Positions 14,301-28,500 of a DNA stretch of 64,000 nt are shown one piece after another; the first letter of the stretch is position 1, and each line of letters starts with the position of its first letter. Source of the DNA: Scortum barcoo (taxonomy: Eukaryota > Chordata > Actinopteri > Centrarchiformes > Terapontidae); NCBI GenBank assembly GCA_023238725.1, contig CM041553.1:9509001-9573000 (forward strand), read 5' to 3'. A program made the translations under genes and the position numbers. A model generated the notes under the pieces. That model ran no database searches. It saw only the letters and a program-made list of their open reading frames with translations, and had not been told where the DNA came from.

Positions 14301-17300
14301 AGGCAACAGGAAGTAAACTTATGAAGTAAAACAGTTTTGATCCCAAAATGAATTCTTATCAAACGTATGAGCATCTTCTCTTGTTCATGTATAATACTTT
14401 GCAAAGCAGCAGCACAGCCAGCTACCACAGTCATGTCAGGTTTACTGAGCAGACGTGCATTCGGTGTCTTCAAAGAACCTTGATTAAATAAAGGTTACTA
14501 CTGAATTTGAATTTGCAAGGTTCACTACCCAGCGTCAAACCTCCTGACAAAAGCTGGTCTGTTTCCTGTTGTAGAGGAAGTACATGGCTGCTGTCGCTTG
14601 CATGAGTGAAGAGCAGGAAGAGCACGCTGGCCAACAGGAAACTGTTCCCATCGGCATGCCAAACATTTTCCACAGCAATGTTTGGACGACCTTTCTAATC
14701 AGAGCTGCTCGTGCTGAATCCACAGTTTTGTTTTACGCACGGGAACTCTTGAACTTGTTGATACTGCTTTTTGTTGTTGTTTTTAAACCAAAGATTGTGT
14801 AACTTCTGTTGAAGATTCTGTCACTTACTGTTGTAATGGAAATTTCATTAGAAACCTTCATAACACCCAAAAAAGGCACACGTTTATATGCAGTATTTTT
14901 ACCTCAAGCTGAAACAAAATAAACTTCCTGCTTAAACCCCCAAGAGAGATAATAATGTTCATTTAGAAATGACCATGAAAGATTTGAATTCTTTCACCTC
15001 TATCACACTGGAGGAAATGCTGTGTGTAATCTATTCTTGTTACACATAATCCAGGCATGTGCTTCTGTTACACCATCCTCTCATGGTGGAGAAATGTACT
15101 CTTCCCTTGAGGCTATACTGTTGTTTTATGAAGTAATATTTAGGAAAGAGAGAAGCTATTCATAAATTTTATAAGCATTCAGTCTGGGGTCAAAAGCAGT
15201 ACTTCCTGCTGCCTGAGCTTGGTACAGACAGATCAAACTGTCAAGTCGAAACAAAGTGTTTGTGAAAAAAAAAAAGTGTGAAAACGCCTTATCATGCCTC
15301 TGACAGTAAAATTGTCTCTCTTCAAAAACACAAATATCGTCAGCATGGGTGGTTTTTAAATTGGTTCAAAAGCTTCCTTTTCAGGACCTTTTAACTGTGA
15401 CATTTAATGAACCTCCTCCTGCACTGGCCTGGTCATTTTGTTCCTTTTAAAAAGACAACATCGACGTAGCATCTGTTTTCTCTTCAGCGGAAATTCACCT
15501 CTGAAACAGAAACCACCACCTCATTTTACACGGGAAGTACAGTAACCCACAGTTCAGCGTAAGATCAGAAACAGAAACGTGTATTTTTTTCATTAAGACA
15601 ATTAAAATAATGTACTACATTAAAAATGGTACTTAATAAAATGTTTGTTCGTTGCTTTCTTTAGGTCACAATTAATGTCAGTAAAGATTTAACTCAAAGC
15701 ATTGAAGTTAAGTTCAGTTTTGTTTGTCATTCATTTTTCCATATATTTACATATCTAAGGCTTCAATTATTTTATAATAGATTTTGAGTGTTTGCATTTT
15801 TAAGATGGATTTGCATTTTTAAGACTTATTTTTCAACACATCCTGAACTAAGTTAAAGGGAAACCTCTGCTATTATTGGCAGACCAGTTTACTCAATACG
15901 TCACAGTGATGTCATCAGGGAGTTATTTCATCAGGGGGTTATTTCAGCTTCAGCAATTTTAGCAGTGAGTTTGTGGATTTGCATTATGAGTGAAGAGCCC
16001 AGTGTTTTTGGAGCTTGTCCCATAATAGTGTCTGAATATTTTGACCTCAGCTGCACCGATTTTTACTCTTATTTCCTGATCTTATCCCATAACTCTCCTA
16101 ACTCTAATTGTATGGAAGTGCAACACTAAATCAATAATTTTGCTGTAAAAGTAATTTAATTAAAAAAAAAAAAAAACAACAACCCTAACCCAACAGGAGA
16201 ACTGGGTATGTACATTTGGGGGAATTCACACTTCAGACCATTTCTAGAGGCCTTTTCTGTCAAGCATGACAAATAAAGAGAGAACATGAATATGATAACT
16301 ACACGAAAACCACTGACAGGTCCAAATACTTAAGCCTATCACACATTGCAGGGCCATGCAAATTGCTCAAAGAACCAAAACAAAAACCAAAAACAAACAA
16401 TGAAAACATGTTTACAGTTTACAAAGAAGACATGTTGAGTCACAGTTCACACCAAAGTTCTCATCTCGTTCTCACACCAGCCCGTCCTCGTCAACACCAA
16501 AATCACACTAAAAACACAGCAATCAGCTCAGCGGAGCCTCAACTTGACCTCAGACAGTCATCGTCACTGAGGTCAGCAGCATCATTATCACACTGGCGAG
16601 GGCAGCTGCTAATAAGAGTGTAAATGCAGGCAGGTGGCGACGTGGCGGTGAGTCACCGGGTGATGCTGGACCCCCACAGGCTGACAAAATGGACGCTGGC
16701 TGAAGGAAAGCTCTGTGTGTGTGTCTGTTTAGAGAAGGATGCTTGCATGGGTGCAATCACAGCCAAGAGAGATAGCCAATTAACTTCAGCGGTTTGACGT
16801 CAGGTACAATTGGCAAGCCAAAAGGAGGAGGAGCGCACAGCAGGTGAAGCTGACTTTGGAGGATGGGGGGGTTGAGAGGGGTCATGAGTGAAGAGTGAAT
16901 GCTATCTGAGTTGACATTTATCAGGTTTACAGCGGTGAGTGAGGGGCGAAACAAAGTGCAAGATGAGAGAATGAGTCAAGAGGCAAGGTAATTGCCATCA
17001 AATGGGATAAAATAAGCTTTTAAGGCATCAGCTGTCAGTGAGTAAGAGTGTTGGTGGGGTGGGGGTGGTCACTTCTCTGACTCATTCATTTTGTTCACAA
17101 AGGTCTTTCATCCAAGCTACTGTAGCTTGTGTATGTGCATGAGGCTCTTTCTTCTAATCACCTCCTTCACATATTAGTCAACCAGAAAGTCGCAATGGTG
17201 TCTTTATGTGTGTGTATGTGTGTGTTTGTGCATCTGTGTGCGTGTGTGTGTGTGGGGGTGTATTTGTGAATGGCTATTACTGTATGTTTCAACCTTGTCC

Positions 17301-18357
17301 CCCTTTCAGTACGTTTACATGCAGCTATTCTGTCATAGCGGTTTATATCTTGTGGTGATGTTCAGCGCCAAAATAGGAAGTTGTGTGACGTTCTTGTACC
17401 GCTCAAAGTAAAGGTGTGGAAATCCAACACAGCAGCAGTCGTTTCAGTAAGTGTCCCAAGACAACATTTGTTTAGGTTCAAGTGACAATGCCCTCCCACG
17501 TCCATGTTAGCTATAACTGGGGCCAGAAGAAGAAGTCAGGTGACGTTGTTGTAGAGGAACACAGTGTGTGTAGGGAGGAGGTTGGGCGGATGGTCGGATC
17601 AACAAAATATCAGACTTTTTCCAACTGACAGTCAACACATACGTATAAGCATGACCACCAGCGTTCACTAACCCTTACCCCTAACCACATGTTTATTATT
17701 AACACTGTGATGATGAAGCCCATCCAACCTCGACAGTAGTCATTTCAACCCAAACCACAATGTTTCTCTAAACTTTATGAAGTACATATTTTTACCAAAA
17801 CCATAAAATTTCCCCAAACCTGATCAAGTAGTTTTTTCTGCCAAAACCTAACCAAACGTATATTATCATTGTCACACAATACAAATGTACAGATGATTTG
17901 TTTTTCAACTGTTTTGGAAAGGTACAGATCAGAAAATGATTTTGTGTCATTATGAAGGTCATGAACAAACAACAATATATTTTTTTATTGCATAATCATA
18001 GGTCTGTGGGGTCACCCATCAGCCTGACCTTTACACCTTTACAGTGCACCTAGTTTATCAGTCACCGCTATACAGTCTTTCCTGAACAGAGAGCAAACTG
18101 TTTTTAAAAAATGTCTTTGGACCTAATGGAGGGTTTTAAAGAGTCATATGTGTTCAAATGTGTCATAATTGATGGTGGGTAAAAAATAAACATACTTAGG
18201 TTGTTTGAGTTGTTTGAACACCAATGAACATTGTTGTTTTTGTCATGACCTTCACTGAAGGGTTTTTCCCCACCATTTACAGTGTGAAGATAATGAATAG
18301 AAAAATCCTTTAATATCAATATACCCAGATGACTTTATTTAATCCAAATATCTTTAC

Positions 18358-18358
<1 letters not shown>
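11341..18358. other. Intergenic, no gene seen
   Basis: Mostly AT-rich unique-looking sequence. A local duplication (catcaggg-gttattt twice) is at about 15912-15944. A diverged block of aaccctaacc/aaacctaacc-type motifs at about 17670-17870 looks like an old interspersed repeat. Open frames are short and featureless. Confidence 0.55.

Positions 18359-18432
<74 letters not shown>
18359..18432. repeat. (AT)n microsatellite
   Basis: About 74 bases of AT dinucleotides with one phase break (ttat). Confidence 0.97.
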
Positions 18433-18434
<2 letters not shown>

Positions 18435-21400
18435 GCAAAATATGGTAGTTACAAATGAATATAATTTAAAAGAGATATGGTCAGCTGATGATGTGACTGT
18501 GGTCATGACGTGTGTAGTCTCCCTCAGGAGGAGTAACCATCAAGGGCTGAAATATAATCATATGGAAAAGAGTGGGGGATTACAAGATCACCACAGGGGG
18601 AATTTACATCAGCAGCTAACAAATAAAATGTCAAAGCACACTGTTGCTGTCAATTTTCATTTTTTATTATATGGGGCAACCAAATGAATAACTGTAGTAC
18701 GTATATTTCAATGCAAAAAGAGAATTCAAGAGGGTAATAATATATCCCAGTTAAAGAAAGCAGGACAGTACTTGTGGATAAGCTCAGAAAAAAACTTTTG
18801 TTTAGAAAATGTCTGGGATGAGCCAACTGTTCAAACTGTGACAGGTGTTCATTTACTTGGAACAAAAAAAGTTTCTTTGCTTCCTCTTCTTCACATCAGA
18901 TGGCAAAATAGTCTGGCAGAAATGAGAATACATTTCTGATTTGGGGTTATCCCCAGATTACAGGTGGCACTTTTGAGGAGATATTTATACAACTCTTGTC
19001 TTATGTCTAGAAATACTAAACCCTAACCTCAGAGACTTCTATGATATTTTCAACCAGCACCTCGCTTCCTGCTCCCAGGTCCTCTCCAGGAATTCCACTC
19101 AGCAGGGGGAAATGCCTCACTAACTTCCAGCCCCGCCCGGCTCCTTGGGACGCTGGGAGACGTCTGACTGCCCCGTCCTCTTTCATCAGTGCCAGAGGTA
19201 CTTCATGATAACAGGCCTTAGCTCCGTCACTGATTGAATTCAGGTAGAAGGGCTCATTTCCAAGGCATTGATCGCTTCCTTAATGAACAGACACGGGCGG
19301 AGCCTTTCGTATCAAGGCTCCTCGCTTTACATTTACAGCAGTAAATCTGGGACAAACAAAGAACAGAGATAACCTGGCTTAGAGTATATCTGCCTCTGCT
19401 TGTATCAAGCAAGGAATCGTAGCAAAATGCAGTGGTAGATTAAATGGCCATTAGCCTGCGTCAGTGGCTTGACTTTCAGGAGACGGGAAATTACCTTTTG
19501 ATCTTTTCTTTTACCTTTTTACCAGGCAAATTGGTTTTTACAACATGAAAACAAACACAATGATGATGACATGATGATTTGCTGGCTGCCTGAGTGGCCG
19601 GTGGAGCGGAAAAACAAATTATCCCGAGCACCAATTTGCCAGCAATTCGTGTATCACAGCTGACCAGTCGGTACTCTGTTGATGCTGCAGCTGTCATTTA
19701 GATGCTCTTTCCTGATCCAGCTGACAGTATATGACTCAGAATGAGTGCATTTCTCATTTAGACCTTCACGAGATGTCATTATAATGTGTGTCAGGGGGAG
19801 ATGGGATGAGGGAAAAGGAGGCAAACTAATGCGACCGGACATTACTTGTGAAAGGAAGCAATGTTCCCAGTTGATAATAAAAGGAAAAATGTGTCTTTGG
19901 ATGCTGCATTAGTCATCGTCTTTGGCATGTTCCAGAAGTCATTTTGTAATTGAAAGTTTCTTTTTCGGTGCAACTAATTTGCATTAACTTGTCTAATCTT
20001 TTCTCCATTTGTCACCCATTTCCTGCCTTCACCAGAATGAGAATTGAAAACTTGACTGGACATGCCTAGACTTGTTCAGGCTGTGTAAGTCAAGAGGTAA
20101 GTCACTGATGGCATTGAAGAAAGCAAGATCCTTGGAGGAAAACTGATCAATGTATGTTGTCCATCTTCAGGTCAACTGAGACTTTAAACCAGTTGTAAAA
20201 ATGATCTTCCTTCTGTTTTTGAAGTTTGATGTTGCTGCAAAATGGCAATTTTAAGCCAATTTAGTCCAAGTCAAGGCCTGTTTTTTCTTTTTAACTCTGC
20301 AGGGCCGATACCAAGCTGTCGCCTCAAACCAACAATCTGGGCAAAGAATTAAGAGATTCATCACCGATAGCAGCTTTGTATTGGCGTCACAGTGCACATA
20401 GATGTACTTTACCTCCATGCCTGAACTCTTTGTGCCGCCGGTCCCTTCTATCTGCCTCGATACCAATGGGAGTCTGCCCCGCTGTGCTTCTCTAGAAACG
20501 GAAATGACTATGCGAGGGTATTCCCTGGAGATATTTCTGTCTGATTCTGTGCCGCTTTGTATATGTTGCTTTGTCTCTGTGTGGGGGGGCCCTATCCATA
20601 GCCTGTGGTGGACCTTTGTTGCTCATCCTTTCTTTCTCACTGACTGATTTTTTTTCTCTCTCTTCACCAGGCTGACTCATCCAGGTCGTTTTGATCAGCA
20701 TCACAATAGCTGTCATTCTTGTCTTTCTTTCATGTTACATCTCGTATTGGTCATTTTAGCTGTATCTCATTAACATGTGACTATAATCCTTGAATTAACA
20801 GAGTGATGTGTGTAAGTTGGGAAGCAATATTATTCCACAACAGAGATTTAAAAATCAATATGAGTCATTTGATTTTTCCTCACTATATTCCTCAGATAGA
20901 CACCATCCATTCTTGGACACTTCAACACAACCATATGTTCAAATCTATAGTGATTTGTCAATGGACATGCATTGATCAGTGTAATGGTTAATCCAAGGAA
21001 GTAACCTTGCTGTGGACAAAGAAGATAAATGACTTATTGATTAGTGTGAATAGATCAATTGTGGTGGATCAATGAATTTGTCAATTGTTTCTTTGTTGGA
21101 AAACAACTGTGTCCTGTGTGCTAACCATCCTTTGTGTATTTCCTACGGCCATTGGTGGGGTCGCTGCAGGGTGGTAATAGCTCGTTGGCCACGTAACGTC
21201 AAAACATCTATTCTGAGGAAAAGTCTGTGGTGCAGATGGAAGAAAAAATCACTTCATTGACTGTGGCTCACAAAGGACACATGGGCAGCTACCGGCAACC
21301 TTTATGGTGAAAAGTTTTCTTGCATGTTACTCAACGCATGAGTTGATGTCGTGAATCAATCTACACACCTTAAATGTCAACATGACAATTTTGACCATTT

Positions 21401-24213
21401 CATTTTTTGTGTCTCTCTTACATGACATCTGCTTTGGTTATTCAAGGCTTCAGAAAATGTTTATGAATTTCAACTTGATTATGCAAACTGGGAATATTCT
21501 GTTTCCCTACTGGGAGAAAAAGTGCCCGATCATCAGTCCAGTTTGCCATGGCAGAACTGTACTTAACTAAGTAAGTGAGAAGAGGGACAATTCTGTCGAT
21601 AAATCAACCAAACAGTGTTTCTAGCTCCACCATTAAGCACCAAGTCAGTGTGGTAGGCCACAGGGTAATGAAAAATTGGGGATGAATGGAGTGAATCACA
21701 ATTTTTGACAATGGAAACATAAAAATAATAATACTCTAATGTGTAACAAATTGAACTGAAATGAATCACACATGCTTAGTGGAAACTGTATTTAAAAAGT
21801 AGCAAAAATATAAGGAGGAGGTGGAGGTATTGGAGGGAGCTGAGGCTTCAAGCAGCGTTGCCAGAGGCATATCAGGAGACTACTAATAATAATACGACTG
21901 GATGTTATCAGTTAGCTGGTAGCCAAGCAGGTGCCAGAGACAGTAAAGCATGAATGGAGCTGTTGATAAGCGAATGCAAGCTTGATCGCTGTGCTCTACC
22001 TGTATACTATTTGCCAATATAGTACAATGTCATTATATGTATACACTACACTTTTCTTAGGTTATTAAGACAATGTGATAAGCTGCACTGAAAATTACTT
22101 AAAACAATAGGACAACTAAAATCTTTTATCAAACTGTTGATAGATCTTCCTGTGTACACACACACACACAGTCCCCATTCCTTCAGCTCCAGCATTTCTG
22201 ACCCACGTGTCCGCCCTCTTCTGCCCCTGGAGGATTTTGGAGGATTAATGTCTTTTTCTCACTGATGATGGCACAGCAGCTTAATGTCAATCTGCCTCTC
22301 CACATACAACACACATCCTCACATTTCTTCACTGTCTCCTTCTCGCCTAGTTTAGCAAATCAGTGAGTCACTATTGGGGGCTGCTTACATGGGTACAGAT
22401 GACAAAGGTACCAGTCAGTCCTTTGAGGTTTGTTTATATCACAAAGCTTCAAAAACAAAAATGTACTTACTAGTGGTACAAAATAACCTTCACATTGTAG
22501 GCTTGTTGGTCAACATATATATGACTCAATATTTTCTTTGGGCATGAGCAAAGATCTATTGGTTTCAAAACTCACTTTCTAGAACATCCTGGAACAAATG
22601 AAACTTTCCTCCCACTGACATTTCAAGACACTCCCAACACTCCGATGTGTTTCTTCAGCATTATGTGTCACTGAGTTTAGCAGGTTCAAACCTCTCACCA
22701 CGGTTTCACGGTGTTAGGCCAACACTTGCAGTATCTGTTGATGCACACACTCTTGGCTCAGTATGAAGAGATGAGGCCAGATGTGGTTTGCTTTGGACAA
22801 TGTCCACTGCTCACATAGCCCGCTCTGTCATCTGTGACTCAGACATTCATGAGTATTAGGTGTGCATCATTTCACACTACGACATGTTGGCTCTGGTCTT
22901 GGAGTTAAATGCAGCAAAGGTCAATGTGAATTTAATTATGAATTAATTTAAGCAACATACATACTTGGTCCATACAAAATAACATAGCTTTACCTTACTG
23001 TAAACTTTAGAGTAACAAAGGTAGATCATATGAGCTTGTATAGCCAACAGCTTTTTTTTAACATGTATATTGTGCACCACACATCCATCATGTTACCACC
23101 TTTTCTGTTAACTCTGTAACGCCAAGTGTATCATATTTGATACATGAGTTGTTTGAGACCTCTGCATCATCAGTGTGATTTTTTTTTCCTGAAAAACCTG
23201 ATGTATACAATCAAAATGCCATAAAATACCAAATAACAAAAAAGATAAATAAAAATGTCAGATGTAGCAAAAATGATACAAATTAAAAATCATATATCCA
23301 AATTTATATTTAATTAATTTATGTTTTTAATTTGCAGTAGTGCCTAAAATAATGATTAAATTAGTTTTTGCACTAGATGTTTACATTGTTTATTATTACA
23401 TTTACACCTTATGTGCTTCACTGTTTACTTTAATGATCATATGATGGGCACATCTCCAGATCAAATGGACAGATGAAGACAGACCAGACTTTCCTTCACT
23501 TTTGGTTTGTCTGTGAGATCATGACAACATGTTGGGTTTCTCACCATGCCATCTAACCTGTGCAGCCTCTTTATCACAGCTGTGTGTCATTTCTTGTCTG
23601 TTACGTATCTTTCCTCCTCAGCCCCTCCCTTCACCACTTCAGCCCCCAACCCCACCCACGGACCAGCCTTATCAAGAAGCAGCGGTTCCTCGTAATCAAG
23701 CCAGTGGGCCATCCAGATAAATTAGTGCCTGATTATGTCTGATGGCTCTGTGGGAAGGAAGGGACGGGTGAGAGGGAGAAAGGGGGAGGAATGCCTCAAG
23801 CTATAAGGGATGCATAACCTTTGTGTCTTCTCAAACAAACAAACTCTTCCCTGAGCCAGGTGGCAACCTGGGGAGTTACAGCCAATAAGAGGAGGGGAAA
23901 AAAAAGAAAAGAAAAGAAAAAAAGAAATTGAGTACCAAAACTCCCACGTCCTTCCCTCCCCCTGTCACTGATTGGGGGAAGTTAGATGGAGACAGACAAC
24001 GTATGAGTCAGCAGCACAGCCCCTCCCCCAGCTCCTCTGAAAGACCGTTAAAGAACGGTAAAGAAAGTGGAAGTGTCAAAACCCAGCTGACTGTCTGCAA
24101 AACCCACCGCTGTCATCTGTGCACAGCATTACATCAGCCTCAGCTCATCTCATGAATTATGAATAGAAAACGTACAAACTGTGGAACAATAGGCTGCAAC
24201 ATTAAATATACAG

Positions 24214-24218
<5 letters not shown>
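18433..24218. other. Intergenic, no gene seen
   Basis: A GC-richer patch at about 19050-19320 stands out from AT-rich flanks and might be a conserved element, but nothing codes. An (AAAAG)-type purine run lies at about 23894-23927. Confidence 0.5.
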
Positions 24219-24271
<53 letters not shown>

Positions 24272-24302
24272 TGTGTGTGTGTGTGTGCGTGTGTGTGTGT
24301 GC
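24219..24302. repeat. (GT)n microsatellite
   Basis: About 80 bases of GT with two single-base interruptions. Confidence 0.97.
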
Positions 24303-24678
24303 TACAGGCATGGTCCACCTTGACGATGAAATTACACAGTGCTCACTCACCCACTCATACTCTGTCATTTCGCATTACGCAATATGAGGTCTGACTGGGG
24401 ACTTTCACTGAAATGAGGTTTCTCGGTTAAATGTGATTTGTCTTTTGTATTCACAAAAACACTGTGTGAATAGTTAATAATCTTTTAGGCTTTAGGCTTT
24501 AGGCTTTGCATTGATAGTGATTGTTTTGGCTGATTTAATGATGAAAAGACCATATAGGGAGTGTTTTCTATAAGATTTTAATTGTTGTCATGGTGTCATC
24601 AGGTTTATACATGTATGCTGTGGACAGCTGCACAGACTGACCTTAACCACATAAAAACAGCTAGCCTCAAGCAGTGAT

Positions 24679-24681
<3 letters not shown>

Positions 24682-24747
<66 letters not shown>
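24682..24747. repeat. (AT)n microsatellite
   Basis: About 66 bases of pure AT dinucleotide. Confidence 0.97.
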
Positions 24748-24752
<5 letters not shown>

Positions 24753-25289
24753 TTATTTCAAGGAGACAGAATTGCATTTACATTGGGGATCAAAAATCAA
24801 ACAAAGAGATGAATCAATTCATTTCTTTTACTCAGCCTCAGTAGATAAATGTAACCACAGCACACGTTACTTCATCCTAGACATGACTTAGTGTCTGTAA
24901 ACAACCTGGCTAGCTTTTAGCATTTTACATGTCTACACCCACACCACCGACTGACAGCAGTGACCTTGCAACTGTTATCTGGGTTATTAAAATGGGTTCG
25001 GTGGAATGTGGGAAATAACAAACCAATGTAGAAGTAGGCAGAGGAAGTTGATGGAAAGTACACTAAATCAAAGTTATCTGATCACAAAATGAATATTAGT
25101 TACTGAACATAAAAATTTTCTTTTAAACAGTGGAGGAAAGCGACAGATGCCACCAGCAGCAGAGCTATGATGTTGTGTGTGTAACCAAGCTATCATCTCT
25201 GCATATCGAGAATCACTACAACCTCCGCTGCAAATGTTTCTTCACTTTTATTCTCCGACACACTGGCACCTGCCCCCTTTGATAACAGC

Positions 25290-25506
25290 TTGTGTGTGCA
25301 TGTGTGTGTGTGTGTGTGTGTATTTATATTTTATATACTCTGTTTATGTGTGTGTGACAGTAATGTCTATACCTACTTCCTATGACGTGGGCACTCCCCA
25401 GTCGCCAGCCGCTCCCAGCGCTCCTATCTATTACATCTTTCCATCCCTGCCTCGGTCTTTCCACCCGCTGAGTGGGAGAGCATCTGTGTCAGTGCGCGAT
25501 CACGTA

Positions 25507-25543
<37 letters not shown>

Positions 25544-25560
25544 GTGTGTGTGTGTGTGTG
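25290..25560. repeat. Paired (GT)n microsatellites
   Basis: (GT)n runs at about 25300-25321 and 25510-25560, separated by about 190 bases of non-repetitive sequence. Open frames across this stretch are low-complexity artefacts. Confidence 0.9.
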
Positions 25561-28500
25561 ATTAAAGCGGAGCAGTGCAATCTGTAAGGTCCCAGTAAGT
25601 TTAATTCCAGCTGAGTGAATTTGGCTTTGTGCCTCGCACACAGGTGATGAGAGTGGAGGATGAAGAGGAAAGGCGGGGTGACAGGCTGGACAACAGGGGA
25701 TGAAAGAAGAGTGGGAGAGAGACAGACAGACAGTCACGGGGGGAGGGGGTTTGTACCAGAGTGACTCTTCAGTTCCGGTCTTTAAAAAAAAAAATCCCTT
25801 ATCTCAGTACCTCAGCGTGGGGGAGGATTTCTGACATGCCTTCCTATGAAGGTTACATAGTATTTGTTTGCCCTGATGAGCAGCCGCAGTTCTGTTGCCA
25901 GCTCTATTGTGTTTCGACTGTAAGTAAAGCCCCCACTGTAAAGTAAAACCCCAGCTGGTTTGCAGCCACAAACATGTATTTCCCGAGAGGAATAAAGTCC
26001 AAATTCAACTGCATGTCTGCAAATGTTGCATATTTATCTATTTGCTGTTGTTATTATTATATAAGTGTTGTATTTGTTGTCTAAAAAATGATTATATTTC
26101 ACTCTCCTCGGTGTAGTGCTTCTGTGCTATCAGTAGTAAGATTCACCAGATGTAATTGTGCTGTATTGCACCGTTCAGGTGGTGAGCCACATTAATGTTT
26201 CAAATACAAACACATCAGTCTTGTTTACTGTAAACTTTCACTTATAAGACATTTATTGTGCTTGCTAAGATCTGTTTCATTCATTGTGAAAACCACAACA
26301 TGGTTTGTTATTCCAGACAATCACGTGACAAATGGTTTGGACTGACTTTACAACTGAATGTCTGACAGTGTTTTAATAGTTTTGAAGATGTTTGTTCATC
26401 TGAGGGTGCCAACAACACTTTCACCTTTCAAACACACACACACACACAGCTGCAGACACAAACATTCAATTGTCTACAGGAATGTTTTTCGAGCGTACTT
26501 CCTTGAACAACAAAGCATCGGGAAATGCTCAATAGAGGCTGAAGGCTGCTTTGTGTCTGAATCCATTCGATTTTTCATGAGGTTTGTACAAAGGTATGGT
26601 AGAAGGAAATACTGAACCCAAACACTAGCAGGTACTTTTTCTCTTGAAACTAGTTCTCTAATCTTGTGGCTCAGTGGAAGTCCGGGACTTAACAAATGTC
26701 ACTCTTCCAACATTTTTGGTTTTTGCATTGTTTCTTCCACCAACCGTGTAGCTCATGGTTTCATGCATGAACAAAGGTGAACTGAGATAGGTTCACCATG
26801 GTATTAAAAGCCTTCTGCATTCACACAAAAGCTAGATGTACTCAACCAAACCAAGCGCATGTCAGGATTGATTTTGCAAGGCTCTGAAGTTGATGATCCG
26901 TCAGCTGACTCACCGTCAAAAGCTTTAAGTGATATCTATTGCCTTCTCAAATTAACATTAACACCCTCAGAGAAGAAAACACCAGCTATATTTTCAGCAC
27001 TGGCCCTTTGTATATTTATCTTCTTCCTTCCTCTTTCTCTGCTGTGACCCACTGTATATAGCGGAAGCGAAGACAGATAACAACATAGTGACATATATGT
27101 TTATTTATAGACTCTAAAATGAGTTAGAGAGCAAAGCTGGAGAGGAAAGCACAGCTTTGCAGATGCATTGTTATATATAATGCTGAGGATGTGTCCGAAT
27201 AATGCAGAGCTGGCAGACAGAGGGGTGACTACATCCAAACACGATGAGCTTGTTCATACTCTCAACAGCCTCAGTGCCTCAATTAACTATTGAGGCACTG
27301 AGGCTGTTTTCAAGTTGCATTTTACACATCCTGTTGAAACAGGAAGAGGCCACGTGAAACAGTTTAGCACAAAAAGAGGCTGACATCTGTAGCTTCCCCA
27401 GAACATGAAATGACCCATAACAAACAGAGCAGTGTCGGAAGGGCATTATGAGAGCATTTTTTACTGATACCAACGATAACTCTGGCTTTTTACAGTTTTC
27501 TTATTGTCAACAGACTTTGTCCTGCCTATGGTAGGAACATTCATTCCTACTGTATTTTGTTAATTATAAAAAACAGGTCACTGATATATGGTTTTATTTT
27601 TATCGTAACTTATTAAATTCCTGAAACAGCTGGGCACTGTAGTTTTAAGCAAACATAACCCAAATAAGAATACATAGAACATTTGTTTGGGATTATCTTC
27701 AGCTGTGGATTGATACACATTTAATTCTCTTGTAAATATCTACAACGTCAGGAATAAGACTGACTTAAAATACTCACACAAAGAAGTACAGTATATAAGG
27801 CTTTGGATAAACAGACAATACTTGTTAGTTAGTAGGATCAGTTCATTGTTTGTGTTGGTCTTTTCATTCAGTTTGCTGACACTTAAAGGATAGAGAATAT
27901 CACAAGCCTTATCCTTTAACTCTGCTGTCTGCTTGTTTCGTCTTGGAACAAAAACTACCCATTGTTTACCTACCCACACTTTCAATTTCTGTAACTCTGC
28001 TCTCAATGGGAATAGAGCTCAGTGCCGCCAACAAAGTATCTGTCTTGCAACACACTTTAGGTGCAAAAAGCCAAATAGTTTTGTTGACAAGAAGAGCAGG
28101 AACTTACTGGAAGCAATGTCTTGTGTTGTGACGTGTTCACCAAATTTCTGTAAAGTTTTTTCAGTACTGATCTTTTACTGATTTACTCCTTTATGGGCAT
28201 GAGTGGAATCTGTAAGCAGATCTGATGGGAAACAGTACACCTGAGCGTCTTCCAGATATGGATGTGTGTAAGTGTGAATGTGAAGCAGGTGTTATTTTAA
28301 GAGATGTGATGAACGTGGGCCCCTCTATAAAACTCCTTTTCAAAAAGCAGGTCAGGTGTGCGATTCATGGTACTGTACAGTAGAGAATGTAACTCAGCTT
28401 CCCTTGGAGTTGCAGCTTCTTGTCAGCCGGAAACACTGTCTGTTTTGTGGCAAATCTGGACGCAAAATGACAACAGGGGTTGAAAAAAAATAATCCGGTG

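Noticed and set aside
25177..25587. 136-codon plus-strand frame
   Set aside because: It spans two (GT)n repeats that give Val-Cys runs; not a gene.
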